Source of the DNA: Clusia tigrina
Lineage: Eukaryota > Arthropoda > Insecta > Diptera > Clusiidae
Reading direction: 5' to 3'
DNA: 64,000 nucleotides
Assembly: GCA_920105625.2 (NCBI GenBank)
Contig: OV050033.1
Coordinates: forward strand, 10,458,001-10,522,000
The notes below the pieces were generated by a model, which saw only the letters and a program-made list of their open reading frames with translations, did no database searches and was not told the DNA's origin. Position numbers and translations under genes: made by a program. This document shows, one piece after another, positions 36,331 through 48,800 of this stretch (positions within the stretch are counted from its first letter, which is position 1; the number at the start of each line of letters is the position of its first letter).

Positions 36331-36679
36331 TGCGTTTGCGTCTGGGCGAGTTCGGGTGGCATTTTGTCGCATCATTTCATTGCTTCCCTTCGCAGAGTTT
36401 AAATAGAAATGGAGTGAGTGTCTGTGGTAAGTGTGCATATGAAATGGCTTTCTAATTGGGCATGGTGGTTGTTATAATTGTGGGATGTCTTTTGAAAAAC
36501 GCGATGTGGGTTGGAATAAAAAAAATTATAAAACAAAAACTAAAAGTTCTGAATTTTTTACGGTTTCTCTAATTGCATGAATTGATCAATTTTTCAAATA
36601 TAGTTTAAAAAAAAGATCTCAAATTAGGAAGGCATCAGCATGTCCAGTTTGTTCCTGCTAAAGTTGCACTTTCAGAAGG

Positions 36680-36980
36680 GGCACGGCTTCGCAGCGGAAG
36701 CACAGATATTAAACTGATGATCTTGTGTGTTTGTGTGGGTGAAATTTTCATCCGAAGAGTATGACAAGGCTTTAAAAGATTTCAAACCAATCTTTGAGGT
36801 ATTATATTGGCCTGTATGCCAAAGGTCTGCACAGTTGCTGGTCGAAAGTTGCAAGAACATTTTCTCAACATCGATATTGTAGTGAATTAGAGGATATAAC
36901 GGACCCAACTGGTGGTCTACGTGGTATCACTGTTTTCTGGGTGATGCGGCTGCCAAACCTACCTAACCTAACCTACAGGA
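36680..36980 (+). mobile_element. Non-LTR retrotransposon 3' end fragment
   Basis: The last ~75 bp (GGACCCAACTGGTGGTCTAC...GGTATCACTG...GGTGATGCGGCTGCCA, 36899-36976, ending CCTACCTAACC) match the minus strand of 50896-50967, so this is a repeated element end. Upstream coding sequence is not recognisable. Confidence 0.6.
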
Positions 36981-37094
36981 TATGAGGAATTCTAAGAGCG
37001 CTTCTGAAGGACCGTGTCCTTTCGATGACTGCAACCATAATTGTCTCCATTGAATTAACCCATGGGCGAACATTTGTCTTTGGCGAGTGGTTCG

Positions 37095-37164
37095 GTGGGG
37101 AAATAATTGAGGGCACTTCTGTGGGGAAATAATTGAGGCCACTTCTGTGGGGAAATAATTGAGG
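37095..37164. repeat. 26-bp tandem repeat, three copies
   Basis: GTGGGGAAATAATTGAGG plus an eight-base tail occurs at 37095, 37121 and 37147 with 1-2 substitutions; the third copy is truncated. Confidence 0.95.
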
Positions 37165-37239
37165 TTCCCAAACATAGGGACATGTAACAAGCGTTTGATC
37201 GTATATGGTATGAAGAACTCTTCTTACCAATCATCTATT

Positions 37240-38020
37240 GCATGCTTCAACATATCCCTCTCAACGACACTTTAATGCAAATACCGACCACCAAATATCA
37301 CCCCTGCATTCCATTCAAGCTGGAGTCCCAATCTTTTATCCTCTCTTTACTTGTGATTTACCAACAGCGGCTGGAGTAGTTACTGGAACATTTGCAGATG
37401 ATACAACTGTTCTTACCGCCGCAAAAGACCCCGAAGAATCTTCATCACAACTACAAAGTTTTGTTAAAGAAATATCTTCTGGGCTAATACGCTGGCGCAT
37501 CAAGGCCAATGAAAGCAAATCTGTCCATGTTACATTCACCCACACGACGAGGACCCTTGTCCGGTAGTCAAATTGAACAATATCTTAATGCCACAAGCAG
37601 ATGTTGCAATGTATTTGGGATTGCACTTAGATAGGTGTTTAACGTGGAAAACGTACATCTTTGCTAAGAGGAAACAATTTGTAACGCTATTTTGCAACAT
37701 GTTCTGGCTGTTAAATTGGCGATTGTTATTGTCGTTGGAAAACTAAATTATTGTATATAAAAGCCTCCTTAAACCTGTATGGACTTACGTCATTCAGCTG
37801 TAGCTTCCCATTCAAACATTGATGAAATTCTTCAAAGATTCCAGTCCAAAGCCCTACGAATAATGGTAGATGCTCCTTGGTACGTGACTAACGCTCAAAT
37901 ACATCGAGAACTTAAAGTTCCCTTAGTGAAGGATGAAATAAAAACCATTGCCATAAAATACCATGAACTAGTTCATGTCAGTCACATGCAAATTATATGG
38001 GAAGAACAGCCAGAAAACTG
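37240..38020 (+). mobile_element. Jockey-like reverse-transcriptase fragment with FADD motif
   Basis: Plus frames: GVPIFYPLFTCDLPTAAG, TGTFADDTTVLTAAKD (RT catalytic FADD), LIRWRIKANESKSVHVTFTH, MYLGLHLDRCLTWKTYIFAK, and from 37779 MDLRHSAVASHSNIDEILQRFQSKALRIMVDAPWYVTN. This is the palm-to-thumb order of Jockey-type pol, in several frames with stops and ending before RNase H. Confidence 0.88.
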
Positions 38021-38510
38021 GTCTTAGATCTCTTATTCGCTAGTTTGTCGGCGACTTCATTCCCCATAACACCCATGTGTCCTGGAACCTATGTTAGCTA
38101 CAGACTGTTATGCTTTCCAACATACTTCAATCTGGATTAGCACAACAGTACCAACTTGGAAGTGACAAGGGGGCTGGGTAAGGCCTTCAGTGCAGTGACT
38201 GTCATTGCAGACACAAATACTTCTACATCTGTTTTCTACCACGTTTTCTTCCATCATCCTTAGAATAACTTCCGCCTGAAAACCAAGGGCGTATTGGAGT
38301 TGAAAACGTTGAGTTCCACGAAAACCCCAGAACCCGACCCAATATATGTTTTGGAACCATCAGTGAAAATACTATAGTACGGCCTAACGGATTCAGTCGT
38401 ACGATCAAACCATAAATGAGCCTCTGGAATATTTATACAGTACCGCCTTTCAGTTATAGGATACTCGCGCATCAAATCAATGGGCATAGAAGGGATACCA
38501 ACATCCATGT
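38020..38510 (-). mobile_element. Retrotransposon RNase H fragment, opposite orientation
   Basis: On the minus strand YYSIFTDGSKTYIGSGSGVFVE (RNase H start, TDGSK intact) and, lower down, VPGHMGVMGNEVADKLANKRS (RNase H end), separated by a frame with stops. It comes from a different element than the RT fragment it abuts head-on. Confidence 0.85.
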
Positions 38511-39255
38511 CAGTGAAGTGAATTGCTTAACATCGGAATAGAACTTTTACAAATAAACTGGACTCTAAAAATCAAAAGACCAGAATAGGGTGCTACCTTT
38601 GCTGACAGTATTCCAAAGACGGAATTAGCTTGAACAACTACAAAGTCTTCCTTGGCAAACGTTGAATCGCAACCGCAGTTAGATTCTGTGGCATTTTGAC
38701 ACCGACTGATCCATTGCTAGACATCCGAAATGAGTTTTCAGTTGGCACGGTGTGTTTTTCCCGACCAATGTGCTATTAGTTAAAAATGAAGATGGTTCTA
38801 TCCGCAGAAAAGTGTATGGTATTTTTTCTTCTTTCGCATTTCTTGAGTATTTACAGGGGGAAAGGATAACCACCGTAGTAGTATTATTCTTTCGCGGTTT
38901 CATTATGCTAAAATAGAGTGTTCTTCCACTATTGCTCTTCCATTATTTATCACCACCTGAAATGTCCGCAACCATTACTAAATGAACGAACCAACTTTCT
39001 CTGTAAATCGTTGCTCTGATGTATCTCTGAGATTATTTTGTAGATTTGAGACAAGCAATTTGTGCTTTTTTTTTAAACCATGAAAAAGTGTTTCGGCGGA
39101 AACCTCCTCATATTAATCTGAGAGAGGTCAGCGCCGAAGCAAATATCCATGTGGCAGATTTCAAAGGATCATTTTATTAGTAGTAAGTTTCGACAAATTG
39201 AAGAACCAGCGATTCTGAAGTATATCGTGATATTACTATTATTATTATTATTATC
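38511..39255. other. Noncoding interval, no supported feature
   Basis: Mixed sequence with short frames only; a short (ATT)n run at about 39230-39256 borders the SINE copy that follows. Confidence 0.45.
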
Positions 39256-39261
39256 ATAGTT

Positions 39262-39395
39262 AATCATGCCTGGAAGGGTTAGGGGGAATGCGTACTAGCA
39301 ACTAAGGCCTTCGACTCGAAGAGAAAAATATGTAGAATGAAGCATTTTTGAGACCATGCCCGGGGCATAAATCCTGACCTCGATATAATAAAAAG
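39262..39395 (-). mobile_element. tRNA-derived SINE, copy 4 (body part)
   Basis: The minus strand carries GGATTTATGCCCCGGGCATG, GGTCTCAAAAATGCTTC, TTCTCTTCGAGTCGAAGGCC and TTAGTTGCTAG...CATTCCCC. These blocks are in the same order as the body of copies 2 and 5. The tRNA-like head is mostly lost. Confidence 0.65.
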
Positions 39396-39399
39396 AGTC

Positions 39400-40925
39400 T
39401 ATGTTGACAAATAAGTGATAAAAATATGTTTGTGGTTGCTCTGACACCTCATACCGTCCACTCATGGTGTTCTTCCAGTAATTTAGTACCTTTAGTTACA
39501 GTCGTGATTTATGTTCCTTATTGAATGACCTCCTCGGGAGTCTGGAGCAATTCAAGGTGATTCAAAGGTGAAAGGTGCAATACGTCAAATCACGTCGACA
39601 TCATTGAAATCGCCCTCTTTTCCCTGGGCGCTCTACTTAATTATTCATCTCTCAAGCCTCCTGTACCTAAACCAGTACACAATTGTTCACTCGTTGTTCC
39701 TAGAGTGAAGACAACGTTGTCAAAAGACTTCTGGTGGCCACTGACTACCAACTGGCCACATTCAATGACGTTTGCACTGTGTTTGGGATAAACACTTGCC
39801 GGGGTGCTTATGTGCGTCCTGGTAATGCCTCCAGTAGGATCACTGGTATTTTCTATTATCAAGGACTCTGGTGTTGCCATACATACTCACACACACATAC
39901 ACACATTTCAGTAGGGAGCACATCGAATGGATTTGCGAATAGAGAAACGTGAACAATTGATTTGCAGTAAGCGTGGAGCGTGTAAAAATTGTTGTTCCAA
40001 TTTAAAGTGGCCTAAAGTGGGCAGTTCAGAATTGCGGTTACCAAGTTTACGAGTATCTACGCAAATAACTGCATAACTGCAGTTCCAGTGGCGCGTATGT
40101 TTATTGCCGCCGCAGACCCAGAATCTTGTGATAATTAGCTTCTTATTTGATACGAGTAATTATCATATTTGAGCGTACGACAAAATGAGTTATCACTGGC
40201 AGCGCTTGAAACTATTTGCAGGTAACTCAGTCGCTGACATTATTCCACTGCCGACTCTGTGGGGGGGAGGGACCCAACATAAACACCTCTAAGTACTCCT
40301 TATTGAGACGACCGAGGTTGAGCTCACGTGACGCATAAATCTTTGAGAATTTTCCTAAAATGCACATTTTCGTGGAAAATCTGCGACGGCCTAAATGCGC
40401 GCTTTCAACGAGAATTGCCTCCTCGCTCTGGTGCATTTATGACGCTGCACTCGCGACAGGAGGTGCGCGCACAAGGGACAAGCGCTCTTTACTGCGAGGA
40501 TATTTCAAATGTTTCCTTTGCCCAGAATTTACTTACGTACCATATTTCAAACTACACAGGCACGCATTTTGTTCATGTCATTGTGCTCTCCGGACTTTAG
40601 TACACCCATGATTACCTTTAGTTGTCACAGATTGACATGTCAATTTGTCCATTTCGTTGTGTTTGTTGACATACGCGCAGTGCACGGTTGCAACAAGGAT
40701 ATGCGTCAGATCTTGTGTTTTTTGGGGAGTTCGAAATTTGATATGATTGTCTTTAGCCGCGATAGTCAATCGTTACGTTTATGTTTGCTGACAGATTGGG
40801 TTTAAGGAGCCACGCGTCGAATTAAGGCGTGTCAATATATAAATGAATACATATAGTACAGAATTGTACGTTACATTGTGTGAATATAAAAAATGACTAA
40901 GTGTTATAAATAAATATTGGTATCC
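39400..40925. other. Noncoding interval, no supported feature
   Basis: Short ORFs around 40230-40800 overlap on both strands and show no family motif. Nothing supported. Confidence 0.4.
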
Positions 40926-40929
40926 TGAT

Positions 40930-41390
40930 TGACGGAAATACCTGACTGACGCCTACAAATCCTGGGTCGACGAGGAATCCAGGCATACGGCTACACTCAC
41001 TTGGGCAGGAATGGACCAACACAGAACAGACCAACTTCTTCGACTGGATCGCATATCTCTGTCGACAACTGTGTCAGCATGCAGAAAGTCTTGGCCTACC
41101 ATCAAAAGATTTCTGCCGGGGATGTAGTTCGGTCGGCACACACGGTGAAAAAATGGGAATTCCGTTCAATGCTCTTTGCAGGAGCTGTGAAGACCCACAG
41201 GAGAAAAAACAGTCGTACACTTTCTTTGCGAGTGCCCAGCCCTCGCTCGCTCGGTTGAGACTCAAATATTTCGGAAGTCCTTTTCTAGAGAGTCTCATCG
41301 GCATTGCTCTAGTTTAGAACTTTCAGACCTATCTAAGTTTGTTAACAACTTCAGCTTTTTTCAAATGTTATAAAAGTATATTACCATTTT
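40930..41390 (+). mobile_element. Non-LTR retrotransposon C-terminal fragment
   Basis: Broken plus frames include ESLGLPSKDFCRG, HGEKMGIPFNALCRSCEDPQE and TFFASAQPSL, the G(I/L)P...CRSC.(D/E)..E...F.C..PAL pattern of the non-LTR pol C-terminus. No RT remains. Confidence 0.65.
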
Positions 41391-41394
41391 TTAG

Positions 41395-42585
41395 GCTCGC
41401 GAGGACATACCAAGAAAACGGCATTATTCCTCATTGAGACTACCCGCCACTTAATTATTCCTAATTAAGACTACGTCACCAGCCACTTACCTACCTACCT
41501 ATTGCGTCATAGTAGAGAAAATCTTATTACTTAGATGATTTTTTGTCATTCATTCTCGGTTCGTAACCCTACTCGGAATGTGCTAAAGGACACTCAGCTC
41601 AGTTGCAGTTGTGTATTGCAGTGAAAATAGGATACTTAAGGCTTTAGTTGTTTCTGAGGCAAAAATTGGTCGCTTCATTTATAATATTTTTCAAAATTTC
41701 GATTTCGGCAGTCGATGTGTCTTTCCATAAAATCCTCAATAACTCAATTTCGTTAGCTATTTTCCTCATATCATAAAAGGAAGCGCCATCTTTGGTGTTT
41801 TCTTCTTGTGTAGAGTGAATATAAATCAGGTTGAGAGCGGAGTCGAATGTTATGAATGATGGTTTTCTAGGGTGCACTTAATATAATTTATTATTATGTG
41901 GGTGCTTAGCTGAACTTAGCCAGGCCAACTTCGAATAGGCCACGCATAGACTTGTTAGGTCCTTAGAGATACCACATGGGTACCCATTTAGAAATCGCGA
42001 AAGTAGAGATCGAATCATGAATATAAATAATTATAATGTGGATGTGGAAAATGAAGTCCTGATAGTTGGATAAGTATGTTGGAGATATTGCAATGGGCAT
42101 CACACGCCCATGAGATGATGCTTCTATGGCGGTTATTCGGCCTAGACTATTTATATTTTCTATTTATAATGGCGCAGCTTGTAATGGCGCTTGCCTCCCG
42201 GTTCACTTAGACCAAGATTGGTCCATTGTAAAAGGGGAAGATGTTTTCTTTTGACCCATTTTGTTCATATGAATGGGAGGGAAGCTTTTGCTTAAACATT
42301 CTTTAGAAAAATGATTTCAGATTAGAAGAATGGGAAACAAATATTCTTAAAAGGATTTTCGTATCTTCCTTTAAAGTATGTATGGAAATGCTCACTGAAC
42401 TAATAATGCAAATATCTGGTCTGTATAATGACTGCTCGAAAGGCAAAGGAGAGTAGACCAGAGTCGAGGAGCGCAGATCAATTTGATGACATAATCAAAC
42501 TGTCACTTCAGACGGAATAATTTCGTTTCCATCGGTCCAAATTTTATAGACAGTACATCAGTGGGGGATCTACCTTACTATATAG
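41395..42585. other. Noncoding interval, no supported feature
   Basis: AT-rich sequence with no recognisable ORF or repeat family. Confidence 0.4.
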
Positions 42586-42612
42586 TCCTGTTTACTTTGG
42601 AATGCACCTTGT
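42586..42612. mobile_element. Isolated mariner-like terminal inverted repeat
   Basis: TCCTGTTTACTTTGGAATGC + ACCTTG followed by TA is the reverse complement of the left end of the element at 44307. A matching second end was not seen within the preceding 2 kb, so this looks like the remnant of a deleted copy. Confidence 0.65.
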
Positions 42613-43184
42613 AATACCCTTTAAAGTGCGAGAAACACATTTAGCTCAGAAAATGGAAGAATGTCGAAATGGAGTTCCATCAATTGCTGCATCAAAGGCC
42701 ATCAAAAACTGCACTGCTTATGCATCCTATGACGTAGCCTAGTCAGTTGATTGTATAATTATGATGTGACAACAAGACAGCGTCTTAAACTTTATCTTGA
42801 CATATTTACAAATTTTTAATGGTTGGACATTGTTAGTTATAGTTGAGACAAATGTTTGAAGTTTAGGGAAGAGCGCAAAGGAAGTTGAAGGAAGCACAAA
42901 ATTACCTGCTAATTCTAACTTGAATGGTAAATGAAGCCCATGCCCTCTCTCTGATAAATTTATGAAGAATTATTGTTATCTAAATTCCTGGTGATCGTAC
43001 TCAACTCCATTTAAATATTCAACCCATCTACTTACACACACTTTTGTACTCTGGGCCTTTATCCTTTTCACGCTTTTTTCATGCAGTCGCCGCCGTTTGT
43101 TACCATTTTCGGAATGACTGAGCACGAGAGTTTGATTAATTATGGAATTTCACGCCGCAACTGTCTTCTGTTAAAAGAGCAAAA

Positions 43185-43262
43185 CGGCAACAACAATAAC
43201 AAGAACAACAACAATGACAGCACCAACAACAACAGCAGTAACAACAACAACTAATAATAATA
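43185..43262. repeat. (AAC)n-rich low-complexity tract
   Basis: AACAACAATAACAAGAACAA-type trinucleotide repeat; about 80 bp, no associated ORF. Confidence 0.85.
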
Positions 43263-44306
43263 CAAAAGATACCAACTCAAGATGAATAGAAGCACCCACT
43301 GGGCTGGCACCTATGCAGGAAGCATATAATTAATTATAAAATTTGTAATATCTTTAACGCCACCGCGAAAAACACAATAAATTAGTCGGAATAGTGCTCT
43401 TCAAATGAATGCAGGCGCATCAGAAAACGACAGACAGGCATTCAGACCTTGACGCTTAAACCCACAAGATATCGTCTTGGCGCAAACCTTAATTGAGAAG
43501 TACCCTTTGGTACGCAGGAACTCCAGTTGTGCGTATTTACCACACACACACACACACAGGAAAATCCTGGAGTTGGTGCTACCACACCATTAAATCCACC
43601 AGCTAGTGCCACCATTACCAGCACCAGGAACAAAAGTATTTTCCACTGATAGATCACAACACCATTCAAATTGTTTTGAACTTTCTCTGCAATTTACGCC
43701 TAATAGGAAGGAGTATGAAAACAGCAGATTTGCAATGTGAATATAACGCAAATGACCTTCGGACTTACCAAACAAAAGAACACTTGTACGGTACCCTGTT
43801 ACTTCTGAGCACTCTGAGCTGGTGTGAGTCCCCCCACTGTGTGAGTGCTTCATCGAAACACGATGCTTAGAATATACGCAAGAAGGTGGTGGTGTGATAG
43901 TTCGTGGTTGTAAATTCGCCAGTCTTCAGTGAGGGCGGTTTATCCAAATAAGATATCTAAGTAATATAAGTCGTATTTGGGTTCACAGCACTTCTTCGTC
44001 ATTAGAAGTAAGAGTAAAATAACGTTTTATTCGTCTTCGAGACAAGTTTTGTAAGCTAGGGTGTGGCAGCGAGCATTACTATTTTGGAAAACGTTTGAAT
44101 ACGAAATAAAACTGTTTAAAACTCCATGAATCCTAAATTCAACATCACTCACAGTTTAAATATATAAATATATCCCTGCAGGTGCGCTCTCAAGGGATGG
44201 TTTAGGTTACCCCTCTTAAACAGATACGTATTTCGCTGCGCTGGTCTCAAAAATCATAATCATTGGAGGCCCCTCTTTCGAATCTAGACTGTCTCGTCGC
44301 ATCATA

Positions 44307-44654
44307 CAAGGTGGATTCCAAAGTAAACAGGACATTTTAAAAATAAACCACAAACAGTTTTTTTGGCAGAACCGATTTATTTAATTTAAAGTAGTTCCCT
44401 TCCGGGTCAATACAGCGATTTGTATGGTCTGCAAACATGTCGAAGAGTGATTTAGATCGTCGGCCTCGATGTGTTACAGGACGAGCATTTTCAACGGGTT
44501 CTACGTCCACAAAGAAAGATGCAAGAGCGCATTTTTCTGCAAAGGTAAAAGTCGCGTGGTGAATTAGGCGATTACGGGGAGTGGTTGACAGTTAAATTGT
44601 CTCACTAGAAATACCTATTTTTGTATCGATCTTTTTACTTTGGAACTCACCTTG
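44307..44654. mobile_element. Mariner-like MITE / deleted mariner, 348 bp, TA duplication
   Basis: The left end CAAGGTGGATTCCAAAGTAA and the right end (reverse complement CAAGGTGAGTTCCAAAGTAA) are imperfect TIRs of about 26 bp flanked by TA on both sides (44305-44306, 44655-44656). The minus strand near 44350-44440 could encode CIDPEGNYF, which resembles the C-terminal end of mariner transposases; that link is weak. Non-autonomous. Confidence 0.8.
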
Positions 44655-45846
44655 TAGAACTAGGAAGTTTTCTGAAATCACAGCGATAGTTTGAAAACAA
44701 ACCAAGCCAAAAAGACATGGTAGTGCGCATCAACCATGTGTGAATGCATTAAAAGGCTCTGAGATATAAGTTTTGTTTGCTACCTGTGTTTGCTTTGAGG
44801 ATGCACGGTTTGCGTGCAGACAACCCCACCCCCACACTCCCTCTACCAATAAGAGAAAGATATACCAGAGAGTGTCTTAATAACCATCGAGATATAATGG
44901 CATACATTCAGTATGACATTTCAATCCTCGGCTATTCTTGCAAACCATATCAAGACATACCATTTAAAAGTGGTCGTGACTTTACTCCGTTTCTTACAAA
45001 AGCAGAGCAAAACACACAATGCAGTGGAAAGCCTTGATAATATGCTGACCTGCCGGTAGTAGGCAACTAAGACCGTTTGGCCAAACAGTAGAACCCAGAG
45101 AAATACAACTGATAAATACAAAACCCACAAATGTGGTACCTCAAAACAACAAATACAACAGCAACAACAAAACTCCTTCCTTAATTGCATAAACGAAGAA
45201 AAACACAATGCAAACTGAAACAAGTACGACCGCCTCCATTTGCTGCGGCCGCATACTAAAGCAAGTCTCCACCGGTGTGTGTCTATGATCGTGCATAGCA
45301 CAGAAAGAGAGGCAAAATGTGTCAGCAGGGCTGCCATTGGCTGGGATAAGTGAGCGAAAACTATTTGAAATGATCTGCTTGTCAGTAGTGTGGAACTGAT
45401 GGCTGACATCTTGAAGAAGCGGAGCGAACGAATAAACGAATCGGAACTGGTTGGCTGTGTTGTTCGCTCATTGCTGCTGGCGGTGCGTGCGAAACGCTGA
45501 GCTGGGAAAGCGACGATCTTGTGGAAAGATCTGCAAGTAAATCAGTTCGGAAATTACCACGAAACGAATAACACGTCACACGCAACGAATCGCGTTTGCT
45601 TCGGAAATTTAGCATTAAATTTCCAGTGTGTGCGCGAAACTTGACTAACGATATTGCCGAATGATTGCCATCTATTTAGTTTTGTGCGCGAAATTTTGTG
45701 TGAATTTAATAAACATTGGAAAAAAAAACCAAAACCAAAACCATTGCGAATCTGTGCTACACTGAATATAATTAATTTTAATAGTGAAGACGATTTTCTA
45801 GCAATTAATACACACTCCCCTAAGTTTGATTGAAGTGTTCGTTACA

Positions 45847-48800
45847 ATGGCAGTGACAACATTTGCCGCCGCAATGCATAGACCCTTCTTCAATGGATAC
45901 CCCACAATGCAAGGCAAGTATTAGAGGTATGCGCAACAATTAGCAAGAGAAACTATAAACACATCAAAGTTGCATCAACCTAAAATATCACACATTGTTT
46001 TTTTCAATTTTTATAAGTTATTTGTTGAAATGAAGAGGAAATGCGGGGGGAACTGTGGATAGAACTGAGGATGAACTGTGAGTAGAACTGAGCAGGAACT
46101 GTGAGTAGAATTTGAGGAGAACTGTCAATAGAACTGAGGAGGAAATTTGAGTAGAATGGAGGCGGGAACTTAGAATAGAACTGTTGTGAGAATTGTGAAT
46201 AAACCTGAGGAGGGAACTCTTAGTACAACTGAAAAGGAACTGTGAGTAGATTTGAGGAGGGAACTGAGAATACAACAGTTGCGATACTTGGAAATAGAAC
46301 TGAGGAGGAAATCTGAGTAGAACTGAAGAGGAACTGTGAGTAGAATTGAGGTGAGAACTGCGAATAGAACTGTTGTGAGAATTGGGAATATACCTGAGGA
46401 TGGAACTGTTAGTAGATCTGAGGGTCGAACTGTTAGTAGAATTGAGGGGGAACTGTGTGTATAACTGAGGACGAACTCTGAGTAGAACTGTGGGGAAAAC
46501 TGTTAGTAGAACTGAGGAGGAACTGTGAGTAGAATTGAGGAGGGAACTGAGAATAGAACTGTTGTGAGATTTGAGAATAGACATGAGGACAGAACCCTTA
46601 GTAGAACTGAAAAGGAGCTGTGAGCAGAACTGAGGAGGAACTTTGAGTGCAACTGAGGTGGAACTGTGAGTAGAATTGAGGGGGAAACTGCGAATAGAAT
46701 TGTTGTGAGAATTGAGAATAGACATGAGGACAGAACCCTTAGTAGAAATGAGGCGGAACTTGTAGTGGAATTGTAGAGGAAATTTGAGTAGAACTGAGGA
46801 GGAACTGTGAGTAGAACTGAGGTGTGAACTGAGGAGGAAACTGTGAATAAAACTGTGGAGGGAACTATGAGTAGGTGCTCGAATTTCTGCCCCCTATGAG
46901 GAAAAAGTGGTAATCATGAACAAATCTACACCAATGTTAGTTAAATAACTGAGGACACAATTGAGTTCAAAATAAATTGTACTTCTTTACATAAACGGAG
47001 AGAAAATATAAACTGAAATCTACAAAACTGCGTTTTCACTCTGTCACATCAGTGTCACATTCGTTGTAATAACTATTTCATTAAAATATAAGCTAAAATT
47101 ACACTGATATGGCATAATGAAAACTCAGGACAACTTAAAGATTCTATTCTTTGTTTCCATTGCTGACTAAAATAGTTTATGAACTTGATCCCAGATTGTC
47201 AAAATTATGAAATCATTTATTAATTCAATTAAAATAAATCAAGAAATAGTTTATTCAAATTACCTTCCATGATTTCAAGATTCTATACTTATTCTGTGCC
47301 ATATTCCAAAAACAAACTTCGTCTAAGTAAATTTGGGAACCCCTGCAATCAAGATTTTAAATTTCCTATTAAGAAAAATCTGATTAACATTGCGAACTGT
47401 CCAATTTAGCCTCATAAGCTCTCAGAATAATCGCAGTCAAATAAATTTTGCGGCAGAGCTGTCCTAGTTTCTTCAGGAACTCAGTTTCATCGTCCTTTTG
47501 CTGGCATCTCAACTTCGGGGCACACAATTCCACTTCTTATTGAACATATTTGTTGCATTAACTCGAAAGGCTCAGGTCCGTTCTTTTGACCTGTTAATGG
47601 CCACCATTAAGTCACAGTCAATATCAGTGACAGGACGTGCGACCTTCCACAGCACCACCACCAATGCTTCCAGCGAAGTCAATTGTTGTCGTCTGAGAGT
47701 TAGCAAAGTAAAACGAAGGAAACCTCGAAGGATGTTTGGACGCGTATATGACCGCTTGTAAATCAAGTGGCACTCGTTTGCCCAAAACCAGTGTGTACAC
47801 ACTGCCCTGCAGCAATCATAAGGTTCGCACCCTGGCGGGAAGCACGCGTACGCTCATACCTGGCCAGGATACGATGCGACTTCCTGCGGGGTTTCGCGCA
47901 ATTGGAAAATTAGCACTTATTTACAAATTAAAAGAGATTGTGCAGCATGTTTTTCGGAACAGACCTCGCACTTAAACACATTTTCAAAACAAATTTTCCC
48001 AACAAAAAACGGAGCTCAGTAGCCTAACGTACGACTTTCTCTTCCTCTATTTACAGCAGAGATCAACGCTGGACAGGGACGTGTCAATCAGCTGGGTGGA
48101 GTTTTCATCAACGGTCGTCCGCTGCCGAATAACATACGCCTGAAGATTGTGGAGATGGCTGGCGAAGGTGTGCGTCCGTGTGTGATCTCACGCCAGCTGC
48201 GCGTCTCGCACGGATGTGTCTCCAAAATACTGAATCGCTATCAGGAGACCGGCTCCATACGGCCGGGTGTCATTGGCGGCTCGAAGCCTCGCATTGCTAC
48301 GCCAGAGATTGAGAGCCGCATTGAGGAGTATCGCCGTTCGAATCCGGGCATCTTCTCGTGGGAAATACGCGAAAAACTCATATGCGAGGGCATTTGCGAC
48401 CGTTCCACCGCTCCCTCACTAATGGCAATATCTCGTTTGGTGCGCACTCGCGACGTTCCAGGCGAAAACGAGGAACAGCTGCATCATTCCAGTTCGGAGA
48501 ACTCGAATTCGCACAAACCGTCCGACGAGAATCTCTCCGATTGCGAAAGTGAACCGGGCATTGCGTTGAAACGCAAGCAGCGCCGCAGCCGCACCACATT
48601 TTCAGCCATGCAATTGGAGGAACTGGAGCATGCCTTCGAACGCACCCAATATCCAGACATCTACACAAGGGAAGAGCTGGCGCAGCGCACAAATCTGTCG
48701 GAAGCACGCATACAAGTGTGGTTTAGCAATCGTCGGGCGCGATCGCGAAAGCAGAGCACCTCCGCCCCGGTTACTGGCATGGGCGCTCTAGGTGTTCCGT

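Noticed and set aside
37095..37164. CRISPR-like repeats
   Set aside because: Three contiguous tandem units without spacers in eukaryotic DNA; simple minisatellite.
46018..46725. 235-residue minus-strand ORF rich in Ser, Leu and Thr
   Set aside because: It is the translation of the purine-rich minisatellite in the prd intron; the frame stays open only because the repeat lacks stops.
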